A stretch of 22,627 bases of DNA from JBLIOB01 sp047639575 (GCA_047639575.1 JBLIOB010000032.1:1-22627), one strand, 5' to 3'; shown: positions 8,801-17,536, counted from the stretch's first letter. The notes: generated by a model not told the origin, from the sequence alone. Numbers and translations are program-made.

Positions 8801-11800
8801 CTATACGGCCACTTCTTCAGTCAGTTCTTGAGTTACTACTTCAAGTAGTTCTTCTTTATTATCTCTACAGAACAAGTGTCCACCAGGAACAACTTTAAAT
8901 TTAAAGTCAGAGTTCGTATGTTGATCCCATCCTTGAACTTGATCCGGTGTAAATACTTTATCATCTGCTCCAGCGAAAGCCGTTAATGGGCAATTCAATG
9001 GTTCATCTTTGATGTATTTGTATTTCTTACCTAATAAGATATCTGCTCTTAATGCAGGAAGCATTTCATTAAACACTGCATCATTGTCGATTACCGCATC
9101 TGGAATCTCTAATGATCTTAAGTGATTTTTGATATTAGGAATATTCTTTTCCTTGTATACTTCATCGTCAGCAATTGCTTCTAAGAATTTAAACGGACTC
9201 ACTAAGTGAGGCGCTCTCCATCCACCTACCATAAACTTGGTTGGCTGAACGTCTAGTTCTCTGTTTAAGTGTCTAGATAATTCTAAAGCTACACCTGCTC
9301 CTGAACTGTGTGCGTAGAAGGCGCATGGAGTAGTTAATAATGGCTCCATTACTTCGGCCATTTTAGCTACTAATGCAGCAACATCGTCAAATGCTCTTTC
9401 ATCACCTCGTTCTTCTCTACCTGGGAACTGGATTGCACACACCTCAATATCATCTGGCAAGAACTCATGCCATGTTGAGAAGATAGATGCTCCACCAGCA
9501 AAGTAAGGAAGACAGAATAATCTTAATCTTGGGTTGTCAACTTTCTTGTATCGAATCACCCATTTATCAAGTTCAGATTTAGCTTCGCCTTCTGCTAGTC
9601 CAGCTCCACCTGCTCCGTTCAATTCATCGAGAATCTGTTCCGTCATCTCTTCCATAGTAGGTCCTCTCATGATTTTCATCATGGAGTAATCAATACTTAC
9701 ATTAGATTGAACCCAGTTTCTAATTTGATTGGCCATCAACGAATCAAGACCATATTTAGTAACGGGTTCAGCTGTGTCTACTTTTTCAGAAGTTGTACCT
9801 AGTACTCTCGCAAAAGTATCTTTTAACTGATCCAAGAAGATTTCAGTTTGCTCTTCAGGTTTAGACTCTAACAATGTCGCTTTTAAAGCGCCATCTCCAG
9901 AACCTGCACCAGAACCTGCATTCAAATCACCTTCTGTTACTAAGTGAGCAAAACGACTTGACTTCGCTGTATGAGGATAGAATCCACCAATTGTCTCCCA
10001 ATCAGAATCTGTTCCAACTCTTTGAATAGGATTGTTCAATAACATTTGTTCTAAGATCCAACATGCTTGATCTATAGAGAACGTTTTCCAACCTTGTTTA
10101 TAAAGAAGGTCAATAACAACTCCATTTTCTTCAACATTTCTTGCTACGAATCCAACATCACCAATTACACCCCAATTTACAGTTGTAGCAGGTAATCCTT
10201 GAGCTCTTCTCCAATGAGAGAAGTTGTCTAAGAAACTATTAGCACCTACATAACTCACTTGACCAGGGTTACCGTAAATGGCAGAGATAGAAGAATAGGA
10301 TAGGAAATGATCCAGTTCCATGTCTTTGGTTGCCTCGTGTAACATCCAACAACCTACGGCCTTTGGATTAAACACTTTCATGTATTTATCATAATCAATC
10401 TCAGGAATAGACACATCATCTAAGACCATTGCTGCGTGCTGAATTCCTTTAATCGGAGGCATTGTCTCAGCCACCTCTTTAAAGATTCTGTCAACGTCTG
10501 CTTGGTCGTTTACACTCCCTTTAGCAATCATAACGTTTACGCCATCAGCTTCCATGCTCTTCACGATGTCTCTTTCAAAGTCAGTTTTAACACCACTTCT
10601 ACTCATCAACACCAAGTTTCTAGCACCTTTAGTCGTCATCCATTGAGCCACTGACAATCCAAACCCAGAAGCACCACCTGTTAATAGGTAAGTTCCGTCT
10701 GCTTTAAATTTAATTTCAGTTGCTGGAGCAACATCTACTTCGCCTTCCATTGATACAATTACTTTACCAATGTGTCTTGCTCCACCCATGAATTGGAATG
10801 CATCCGCTAGTTTACCTATTGGGAAGACCGTTACTGGATGTGGTGCAAATTTATTTTCAACAAAGTAATCAATTGATTCTTGGAATAATTTACCTCCAAA
10901 ACCTTTCTTTTGCTCGAACAATCTGTCAACATCCACACCGAAGTAGGTTAAGTTGTTACCAAATGGTTGAAGTCCAAGTTTAGAGTTTCTGTAAATATCA
11001 GTTTTACCAATTTCAATGAATCTACCATAGGCAGATAAACATCTAACTGATTTAAAGATCGCTTCACCCGAAAGTGAATTTAAGACCACATCAACACCCA
11101 CACCATTTGTCTTCTCCATGATTTCATCAGCAAAATCTAATGTTCTGGAGTTCATGATGTTTTCAGGTTTAACACCTAAACTGATAATGTAATCTCTTTT
11201 TACTTGTGTACTAACAGTTGCATAAATTTCAGCTCCTACTGCATTTGCAATATTTATAGCTGCGATACCTACACCACCTGCTGCTGCATGAATCAATACT
11301 GTCTCACCAGCTTCTAATCTACAGTGATGTATTAATGAAAAGTAAGCTGTGGTATATACTACAGGTAAACTTGCTGCTTCATGCCAGTTAATGTTAGCTG
11401 GTTTCTTCACACAATGTACTCCGTACGCATATGCAAATCCACCTAAACAAGAAGGGGCAGTTGCCATCACTTCGTCACCAACTTTAACGTTAGTTACATC
11501 AGTTCCGACTTTAGTAATTATACCGGCACACTCTAATCCGAATGTTTTACCGAATAGCCCACCGTTTACAGCATCATCAGATAAAAGACCCATAGCAATC
11601 ATAATGTCTCTAAAGTTTAGAGCAGATGCTTTAATTTGAATCTCTACTTGATCAGCCTCAGGAGTTCTTCTGGCGCTTTCTCTTAGCACAACATTATCAA
11701 GTACTCCGTACTCTTCAATCGTACCTGTGTATGCAGAACCTTCAGCAGGAACAGATTTCATAGCTTGTTTCGCTATGTTGTCCATTGAAAGTCTTTCTAA

Positions 11801-14800
11801 TTTGTTGATATATCTTCTTCGTCCTCTAAATGCGATCTCATCCGTTTTATCACCAGCAAACATTTCATCTACCAATACTTCGATTTCAACATCTTGAACT
11901 GGCGAGCTTAAGTCTACTACAGTAGTAGGATAATTCGGAAACTCATTCACGATAACTCTTGCAACACCTCTTAGTCCTTCTTGACCAAGACTTAAAAATT
12001 CTGGTGATCCAGCAACTGTTTGTGATCCGCTTAAAACAACCCAAATACTTGGATTTACTTTATAAGAAGAGCTGTTTAGTTTTCTCATGATGTTCATCAG
12101 CATGATACTTCCTAAACCTTCTGCTTGTTCAATAGCTTCAGCGGTTAGCTCTTCATTACTTACTAAATCAATTCCCCAGCCAAATACGATACCTTCAAGT
12201 TTACCTCCTGAATTCACAAGGTCAATTACTTTATCACAATCTTCTTGCGACATAGCACCAACTTCAAACTCAGTATCAGAAATTTGTTTGAATTCAGAAC
12301 CAATTGTTACGTTGATACAAGTCTTATTTAGGTCTCCTAATTGAGCTGATAATTTATCTGTAACTCCTTTATGATCTCCGAAAACAAGATAATCTGCAAC
12401 AGCAGTCTTTGTTTCGTTTACAACGATCTTATCAGTAAAGTCAATTTTCTCAGCTCTCGCCATGATAACTGATTGACACGAGATTGAGTTATCAGGAATA
12501 TCACTAAAGTAAGCCGTGTTGTTATACCCATTGTCTGTCAGCACTTTCTCCCACATTTCAGGAGGCATAGTTGCATGGTCAGTTCTGAAATCTTCATATA
12601 ACCACCATCCTTCTGTCATACCAAATATGAAATCAAGATAAACTGGCGAGTTAGTTACTTCTAACATCATTAACACACCTTCGGAAGCCAATAGTTTTCT
12701 AGCATTTCCTAAAGAAACACTTAAGTCTCTGGTAGCGTGAATAACATCAGATGCGATAATTAAATCAAATGAATTCAAATCAATACCTTGATCTTCAGGG
12801 TCTTGTTCGATATCCATAATCTTGTATTGAACAAATGGATACTTCGCAAATCGTTGCTGCGCCTTGATCATGAACATGTGAGATAAATCTGTAAAGACAT
12901 ACTCAGTTCGATCAGCTGGTAACATTGGAAGGATAGCTTGTGTCATACCTCCAGTACCTGCACCAATCTCTAATACTCTGATTGTTTGATCTGCGGGAAT
13001 GTTCTTAATCAATTCTGCAATTGATCGTCCAGCTATATCGTTGTATTTCTTAAATGCGAATCCTTCAACGTAATATTGAACAATAGCATCCCACTTATCT
13101 TCTGGGAAGATTAATTGAATTGGATCAACAGTTCCTTGTAATACACCCTGAATTTCAGGTCCACATCTACCTAATAAAGTAGACTCGTGGTGGAATTGAG
13201 GATATCTTCCATTCAGATTATCCATCCAAGCTCTCAAATCTTTGAAGTCTGGTGTTTTAACCACTTCATAACTTGAACCAGACCCTTTAAGGATTCCTCC
13301 TATTTGGATTAGCTTGAACATGTGATAGAATAGACGTTTTTGGACTTCAATTACCTCAAAGTCTTTGAACAACTGGTCAACATCAAGCTTAGTTCCTGCC
13401 TTGAACGACATTCCCATTTCCTGCAAAGACTCGCAGATATAAGCCAAGGTTAAATCATATTGCTCTGGCTCGTAATCGTCATAATATTCTTTCTGAACAG
13501 TTCTTCCGTTTACTTCATCTATAGTTTCTTGAACACCAGCTTTAATACTAGCTGGATGCGGAAGATACTCTCCCGGATTTCTCAATAACTCTTGATCAGC
13601 ACGAGACTTCATGTTCCAGTTATACTCATAGAACCATCTGTCCGCTTCTCCTCCAGATTCACCTCTAGAACCTTTCAGGTACTGAGATTTGAATCCATGA
13701 AATTCCGCAACTAAACTACCATCTGCATTGAAAATCCATAGTTCACCTACTGCGTATTCATCAGTCCACTCTCTTAATGTACCGTGAACAAATAATTTTG
13801 TTGAATTTACATCACCGTGCCACTTGATTCTATCAATGTGACGAGGTACATAAACTCCCATTTTCTTAGACTGATCTTCTCTTTCATTGAAGATTCCGAA
13901 AACTGTTTGGAAACAGCTATCTAATACACCTGGATGAATGTTGAATTGGAAGAATTCTGATTTTACACTTTCGTGCACATCAATTTCACTTAATGATTCC
14001 CAGTTTCCATCAGATCTCCAAAGATTTGAGATTCCTCTAAAGCTTGGGCCTAAATAAAGTCCACTCTCTAAAAGCTCATCGTGCATTGGCTTAACGGCAA
14101 CAGGAATAGTAATTCTTTTCTTGATTGCTTCTAAATCAACTGGTTTAGCCACAAACTTATCTTGGATGTGGTTAATCTTTCCATTTGAACACATAGTCCA
14201 TTGCTGATCTTTCCCTTTTGGCATTGTGTGGATGAAGTAATCTCCACTGTCATGAGAAATATCAATTTGGATATGTGGCGGCTCACCATTATCTGGTAAG
14301 AATAAAGCGTTATCAAAGTTTACATCTTCAATAAAACCGAAGTTTTCACCAAAAGATGCTTTGGCAGCACCAATCATTAAATCTACGTGTCCAGCACCCG
14401 GGAATACAATTGGCCCTTGTACTTTATGATCTTCAATGTATGGGTAAGTTCTTTTATCTAAATCTACTTCCCAAAGAATGTTGTTACTCTCTCTTGCAGA
14501 AACTGCTTTTCTTTTCAAATGCGGATGCCCGTATTGAACAGATCCTAACCTCATTCTTTTTCCTTCAACACTCTCTACCCAGTAAGAATCTCTTTGCCAT
14601 GGGTAAGATGGAAGTTTTACGAAGTTGTTATCATCTCCATAAAATGCCTTCCAATCAACATTTACACCCCATGCATGCAGACCGGCAGCATTTGATAAGA
14701 ATGTTTTCTTTTCTTCAGTTTTTCTTCTTAAAGATCCAGTTACGTATCCTTTTTTCTTGTTGATCTCCAACAAATCCTGAACTCCGATAGCGTGAATTGG

Positions 14801-17227
14801 GTGTGGCCCTAATTCAATGAATGTGTCAAAACCATCTTTAATCTGTGCGTCAATAGCATCAGTAAACAATACAGCGTCTCTTACATTTTGGAACCAGTAC
14901 ATTGGGTTCAAATCTTCTCCTTTTACAATTCCACCTTTAACAGTAGAATAGAATGGAATAGTTGTCGCCTTGGTTTTGAATTCACCTAATGAAGACATTA
15001 ACTCCTCTTTAAGTGGTTCCATGTGATGTGAATGGAAAGGTACTCTTACCACTAAAAGTTTGTGGAAGATATCTTTTGAATCACAATCAGCAGCAATCTC
15101 TTCAATTACATCAGTATCTCCTGATAAAGCTACCATCTCTGGTCCGTTAACGGCACCAACAGAAACTCTATCTTCTTTTCCTTTGATTAATTCTTTTGCA
15201 GCTTCATGAGAAATTCCTACGGCTAGCATTTTACCTTTATCTGTAGCTTTAAACTGAACTCTAGATCTGTTGAAGATTAACAACACAGCTTGTTCCAGTG
15301 TTAGTGCTCCAGAAACATAACCTGCAGCAACCTCACCGATACTATGACCAACAACTGCTTTAGGATGAACTCCCATTGCTTTCCACATTTCATACAATGC
15401 GATTTGTATTGCAAAAATGGCTGGCTGCGCTATGTTTGTCTCACTAATTCTAGAAGATTCTTCATCTCTTGATAACTCTTCAATTAATGACCAATCAGCA
15501 TGAACTGAAAGCATTTTTTCGAGTTTCTCGATGTTTTCTCTGAACAACGGTTCGTCAGCTAACAATTGTCTACCCATGGCAAACCACTGAGGTCCTTGAC
15601 CTGAGAATATAAATACAATTTTATCTTTTTCTTCTAAGGCTCTTCCATCAGCAATTTCGCTTAAAGTTTCACCATTTAAGAACACTTGAAGGCTTTCGGC
15701 TAATTCTTCTTTAGATTCAGCAACTACGGATAGTCTGAAATCATGAGATGAGTTTCTTACTGCAGTTGAATAACAGATATCGCTAAACGTAGCCTTGTTG
15801 TCTTTGTCTTTTAACCAATCAACGTATGATTGAGTTAATTCTTGAAGCGCATCTGCGTTTCTAGTTGAAAGATTACAAACTTGAAGTCCTTTTTTATCAT
15901 TTGACTTTGGTGCTTGACCATTTTGTTTGTGCCCTTGTAATACAACGTGAACATTGGATCCACCAAACCCGAATGAATTCACACCTGCAAACGCTTCTTC
16001 ACCAGAAGCCGAAGGCCAAGGATGAGCATCAACAGGTACTTTTAATTTCAATTCATCAAAAGGAATATTTCTATTTCCGTTTTTGAAGTGAATGTTAGGT
16101 GGAATAGTTCTATGCTTCAACCCAAGAAGAAGCTTGCTAATTCCTGCAACACCTGAAGCTGGCTCAAGGTGTCCAATGTTAGACTTGATAGATCCAATAA
16201 AGCATTCATCTTCTCTATCTGTCCCGATTATTTTACCAATCGAATTTGTTTCAATAGGATCACCAACGAATGTTCCTGTTCCATGCGCCTCGACATATTG
16301 TACTGCGTGTGGATCAACTTGAGCATCAATGTATGCATCCTTTAATAAATCTTGTTGTGCTAGTGGGTTGGGCACAGAGATACCTTTTGTAGCACCATCT
16401 TGATTCACCGCTGAACCTCTAATTACACCATAAATACTATCGCCATCAGCTTCTGCTTGAGCTAAAGGTTTTAAGAAAATTAATCCAGCACCTTCACTTC
16501 TGATATAACCGTTTCCTCTTTCATCAAAAGAGAAACAAGTTCCGTCAGGAGATAAGAAACCACCTTTACTGAATCCCATCTGAGGTTCAGGCTTTAATAT
16601 TGAATTTACACCACCGGCAAAAGCTGCAGTTGCATCACCATTCCAAATTGCACGACAAGCCATGTGTACTGCATTCAGAGAAGATGAACAAGCAGTATCT
16701 AAAGCGAATGAAGGTCCTTTTAAGTTATAAGAATATGATATTCTGTTGGCATTAATACAAAGCGCTGAACCAACATTGGTATGAGATCCAATATTTACTC
16801 TTTCCTCAGGAGCATTTTGTAAATCACCATAATCATGAGCAGATATACCAATGTAAACAGCAGTTTTAGAGTCGTCTAAGTCATTTAAGCTTAAGCCAGC
16901 ATCTTGAACTGCTTCATAGGAAACCTCCAGCAACATTCTTTGTTGTGGATCCATTCTTTTTGCCTCTAAGGGTGAGATACCAAAGAATCCAGCATCAAAC
17001 TTGTCAATTTCTTTTATGAAACCTCCACGATTCACACTAATCTTTCCAGCTCTTCTCCATTCTGGAGCATATAAAGCGTCAACATCCCAACGATCTGCAG
17101 GGATTGGCCCTAAGGCATCCGTTTTGCTGCAGATTAAATCCCATAATTCCTCTGGTGAATTAGCTTCTCCGGGATATCTACATCCCATTCCAATAATCGC
17201 AATTGGCTCTCTTGATTCTTTGCTCAT
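8801..17227 (-). CDS. Single-module, highly reducing type I polyketide synthase (KS-AT-DH-cMT-KR0-ER-KR-ACP-TE)
   Basis: A 2808-residue multifunctional enzyme that should build a fully reduced, C-methylated acyl chain and release it by hydrolysis. Domain order and intervals (residues from the ATG at 17227): KS 5-430, AT 537-835, DH 897-1185, C-methyltransferase 1250-1585, structural non-catalytic KR half 1595-1815, ER 1835-2158, KR 2173-2360, ACP 2460-2535, TE 2560-2800. Active residues look intact in every catalytic domain; each has its own entry. One module, no docking tails and no second synthase nearby suggest iterative use, as in fungal highly reducing synthases. It differs from those in the C-terminal thioesterase and from mycocerosic acid synthase in the methyltransferase. 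A TTG at 17272 gives 15 more residues; ATG at 17227 (MSKESREPIAIIGMG) is the usual KS start. It is first in an operon with the phosphopantetheinyl transferase and the ligase. Confidence 0.96.
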   Translation of the reverse strand: MSKESREPIAIIGMGCRYPGEANSPEELWDLICSKTDALGPIPADRWDVDALYAPEWRRAGKISVNRGGFIKEIDKFDAGFFGISPLEAKRMDPQQRMLLEVSYEAVQDAGLSLNDLDDSKTAVYIGISAHDYGDLQNAPEERVNIGSHTNVGSALCINANRISYSYNLKGPSFALDTACSSSLNAVHMACRAIWNGDATAAFAGGVNSILKPEPQMGFSKGGFLSPDGTCFSFDERGNGYIRSEGAGLIFLKPLAQAEADGDSIYGVIRGSAVNQDGATKGISVPNPLAQQDLLKDAYIDAQVDPHAVQYVEAHGTGTFVGDPIETNSIGKIIGTDREDECFIGSIKSNIGHLEPASGVAGISKLLLGLKHRTIPPNIHFKNGNRNIPFDELKLKVPVDAHPWPSASGEEAFAGVNSFGFGGSNVHVVLQGHKQNGQAPKSNDKKGLQVCNLSTRNADALQELTQSYVDWLKDKDNKATFSDICYSTAVRNSSHDFRLSVVAESKEELAESLQVFLNGETLSEIADGRALEEKDKIVFIFSGQGPQWFAMGRQLLADEPLFRENIEKLEKMLSVHADWSLIEELSRDEESSRISETNIAQPAIFAIQIALYEMWKAMGVHPKAVVGHSIGEVAAGYVSGALTLEQAVLLIFNRSRVQFKATDKGKMLAVGISHEAAKELIKGKEDRVSVGAVNGPEMVALSGDTDVIEEIAADCDSKDIFHKLLVVRVPFHSHHMEPLKEELMSSLGEFKTKATTIPFYSTVKGGIVKGEDLNPMYWFQNVRDAVLFTDAIDAQIKDGFDTFIELGPHPIHAIGVQDLLEINKKKGYVTGSLRRKTEEKKTFLSNAAGLHAWGVNVDWKAFYGDDNNFVKLPSYPWQRDSYWVESVEGKRMRLGSVQYGHPHLKRKAVSARESNNILWEVDLDKRTYPYIEDHKVQGPIVFPGAGHVDLMIGAAKASFGENFGFIEDVNFDNALFLPDNGEPPHIQIDISHDSGDYFIHTMPKGKDQQWTMCSNGKINHIQDKFVAKPVDLEAIKKRITIPVAVKPMHDELLESGLYLGPSFRGISNLWRSDGNWESLSEIDVHESVKSEFFQFNIHPGVLDSCFQTVFGIFNEREDQSKKMGVYVPRHIDRIKWHGDVNSTKLFVHGTLREWTDEYAVGELWIFNADGSLVAEFHGFKSQYLKGSRGESGGEADRWFYEYNWNMKSRADQELLRNPGEYLPHPASIKAGVQETIDEVNGRTVQKEYYDDYEPEQYDLTLAYICESLQEMGMSFKAGTKLDVDQLFKDFEVIEVQKRLFYHMFKLIQIGGILKGSGSSYEVVKTPDFKDLRAWMDNLNGRYPQFHHESTLLGRCGPEIQGVLQGTVDPIQLIFPEDKWDAIVQYYVEGFAFKKYNDIAGRSIAELIKNIPADQTIRVLEIGAGTGGMTQAILPMLPADRTEYVFTDLSHMFMIKAQQRFAKYPFVQYKIMDIEQDPEDQGIDLNSFDLIIASDVIHATRDLSVSLGNARKLLASEGVLMMLEVTNSPVYLDFIFGMTEGWWLYEDFRTDHATMPPEMWEKVLTDNGYNNTAYFSDIPDNSISCQSVIMARAEKIDFTDKIVVNETKTAVADYLVFGDHKGVTDKLSAQLGDLNKTCINVTIGSEFKQISDTEFEVGAMSQEDCDKVIDLVNSGGKLEGIVFGWGIDLVSNEELTAEAIEQAEGLGSIMLMNIMRKLNSSSYKVNPSIWVVLSGSQTVAGSPEFLSLGQEGLRGVARVIVNEFPNYPTTVVDLSSPVQDVEIEVLVDEMFAGDKTDEIAFRGRRRYINKLERLSMDNIAKQAMKSVPAEGSAYTGTIEEYGVLDNVVLRESARRTPEADQVEIQIKASALNFRDIMIAMGLLSDDAVNGGLFGKTFGLECAGIITKVGTDVTNVKVGDEVMATAPSCLGGFAYAYGVHCVKKPANINWHEAASLPVVYTTAYFSLIHHCRLEAGETVLIHAAAGGVGIAAINIANAVGAEIYATVSTQVKRDYIISLGVKPENIMNSRTLDFADEIMEKTNGVGVDVVLNSLSGEAIFKSVRCLSAYGRFIEIGKTDIYRNSKLGLQPFGNNLTYFGVDVDRLFEQKKGFGGKLFQESIDYFVENKFAPHPVTVFPIGKLADAFQFMGGARHIGKVIVSMEGEVDVAPATEIKFKADGTYLLTGGASGFGLSVAQWMTTKGARNLVLMSRSGVKTDFERDIVKSMEADGVNVMIAKGSVNDQADVDRIFKEVAETMPPIKGIQHAAMVLDDVSIPEIDYDKYMKVFNPKAVGCWMLHEATKDMELDHFLSYSSISAIYGNPGQVSYVGANSFLDNFSHWRRAQGLPATTVNWGVIGDVGFVARNVEENGVVIDLLYKQGWKTFSIDQACWILEQMLLNNPIQRVGTDSDWETIGGFYPHTAKSSRFAHLVTEGDLNAGSGAGSGDGALKATLLESKPEEQTEIFLDQLKDTFARVLGTTSEKVDTAEPVTKYGLDSLMANQIRNWVQSNVSIDYSMMKIMRGPTMEEMTEQILDELNGAGGAGLAEGEAKSELDKWVIRYKKVDNPRLRLFCLPYFAGGASIFSTWHEFLPDDIEVCAIQFPGREERGDERAFDDVAALVAKMAEVMEPLLTTPCAFYAHSSGAGVALELSRHLNRELDVQPTKFMVGGWRAPHLVSPFKFLEAIADDEVYKEKNIPNIKNHLRSLEIPDAVIDNDAVFNEMLPALRADILLGKKYKYIKDEPLNCPLTAFAGADDKVFTPDQVQGWDQHTNSDFKFKVVPGGHLFCRDNKEELLEVVTQELTEEVAV
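8828..9550 (-). other. PKS domain: C-terminal thioesterase (TE), type II-like family
   Basis: LFCLPYFAGGASIFSTWHEFL and IQFPGREER are hallmarks of the GrsT/RifR thioesterase family. The nucleophile is Ser2641 in AHSSGAG, where the first Gly of GxSxG is Ala. The partners are Asp2755 or Asp2756 (GADDKV) and His2784 (PGGHLF). The triad is complete. Normally this family is free-standing and proofreads synthases; here it is fused and should release the chain. Confidence 0.9.
9623..9850 (-). other. PKS domain: acyl carrier protein (ACP)
   Basis: YGLDSLMANQ carries the phosphopantetheine attachment Ser2496. Flexible Gly/Ala/Ser-rich linkers flank the domain on both sides (about 2436-2446 and 2538-2545), as expected of a mobile carrier. 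There is a single ACP, unlike the tandem ACPs of PUFA synthases. Confidence 0.93.
10148..10711 (-). other. PKS domain: catalytic ketoreductase (KR), B-type
   Basis: The NADPH loop GGASGFG is at 2184-2190. The catalytic set is Ser2313 (SYSSIS), Tyr2326 (SYVGAN) and Asn2330. The LDD motif (2269-2271, VLDDVS) marks a B-type KR, which in modular synthases gives the D-hydroxyl that a DH removes to a trans alkene. Confidence 0.92.
10754..11725 (-). other. PKS domain: enoylreductase (ER)
   Basis: LNFRDIMIAMG starts the conserved core, ECAGII and GDEVMA follow, and the NADPH loop AAAGGVGIAA is at 1981-1990. The position that is Tyr in (2S)-type modular ER domains appears to be Leu1882 (MGLL), which would point to the R series if the modular rule can be carried over. 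The domain looks functional. Confidence 0.92.
11783..12445 (-). other. PKS domain: structural (non-catalytic) ketoreductase half
   Basis: The region between the methyltransferase and the ER contains the pattern WVVLSGSQTV...EFLSLGQEGLRGVARVIVNEFP, typical of the truncated Rossmann subdomain that braces the catalytic KR in fully reducing synthases. No TGGxGxxG loop or catalytic Tyr is seen, as expected for this half. Confidence 0.75.
12473..13480 (-). other. PKS domain: SAM-dependent C-methyltransferase (cMT)
   Basis: The SAM-binding glycine loop VLEIGAGTGG is at 1418-1427. The upstream block LLGRCGPEIQGVLQGTVDP is the LLxxCG..L..VLxG signature of PKS methyltransferases. The candidate catalytic His1497 (DVIHATRDL) and Glu1523 (LEVT) are present. 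It should place a methyl group on the alpha carbon of the beta-ketoacyl-ACP. All visible motifs are intact, unlike many inactive remnants. Confidence 0.9.
13673..14539 (-). other. PKS domain: dehydratase (DH)
   Basis: The first motif HxxxGxxxxP is complete (His934, Gly938, Pro943, in DHKVQGPIVFP). The second, HPGVLDSCFQ, supplies Asp1103 and Gln1107. Both residues of the His/Asp dyad are present, so dehydration of the beta-hydroxyl is expected. Confidence 0.92.
14723..15619 (-). other. PKS domain: acyltransferase (AT), probably malonyl-specific
   Basis: FSGQGPQW opens the domain, the nucleophile Ser629 lies in VGHSIGE, and the catalytic His732 is in VPFHSHHM. The residue before that histidine is Phe, as in malonyl-type HAFH motifs, and not Ser as in methylmalonyl-type YASH. 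A malonyl extender is therefore favoured, which fits with methyl groups coming from the downstream methyltransferase. VPFH is not the textbook motif, so specificity is inference. Confidence 0.92.
15938..17215 (-). other. PKS domain: beta-ketoacyl synthase (KS)
   Basis: It begins EPIAIIGMGCRYPG. The nucleophile is Cys180 in DTACSSSL and the two decarboxylation histidines are His315 (EAHGTGT) and His353 (SNIGHLE). FGFGGSNVHV closes the domain. All three active residues are present, so it should catalyse Claisen condensation; it is not a KSQ or KS0 domain. Confidence 0.95.
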
Positions 17228-17536
17228 TAATAGTTGTCTAACGTAATATTCTCTAGACTTTTTAGCCCACAATTCAGTGAGTAGAGTCTACAAAAAGATA
17301 ATTGTTGAATATGTGAATTCATGATGGTGATCATGCCTTCCATAGATGAATAAATGATTAAAAGTATATCCTAGTCAATTTAAGAGGATAAAGAAAGTCA
17401 AAAAAGTAGACTCAGCAAAGCAAAGATGAAAGAATCGACCATTATTTTAAGGATGAGAGGATAAATAAGTGAAAAGCATAGTGTTAGGGCCAAACTCAGT
17501 TGTTTTTAGACCCTTATTCTGTGAAAGATTAAACAT
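17228..17536. promoter_or_regulatory. Leader region of the polyketide synthase operon, no gene seen
   Basis: About 310 bases lie between the synthase ATG and the terminator of the neighbouring gene. I see no coding region apart from the 15-codon TTG extension (17228-17272), and no tRNA-like fold. The synthase operon starts after a terminator that serves the gene behind it, so its promoter should lie here on the minus strand. No good TAnnTTTG box was found by eye on that strand. The only clear structure is the inverted repeat at 17320-17335. Confidence 0.5.
17320..17335. repeat. Perfect inverted repeat, possible operator
   Basis: CATGAT-GGTG-ATCATG forms a perfect 6-base inverted repeat with a 4-base centre. 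It lies about 93 bases before the synthase ATG at 17227 and 48 before the TTG at 17272. It has the size of a dimeric regulator site, but a 6-base arm can occur by chance in about 300 bases. Confidence 0.3.

Noticed and set aside
8801..17227. Polyunsaturated fatty acid synthase, heterocyst glycolipid synthase or plain type I FAS
   Set aside because: There is a single ACP, no PfaA-type tandem carriers and no FabA-like dehydratase pair; a C-methyltransferase and a thioesterase are present. The layout fits a highly reducing PKS better.
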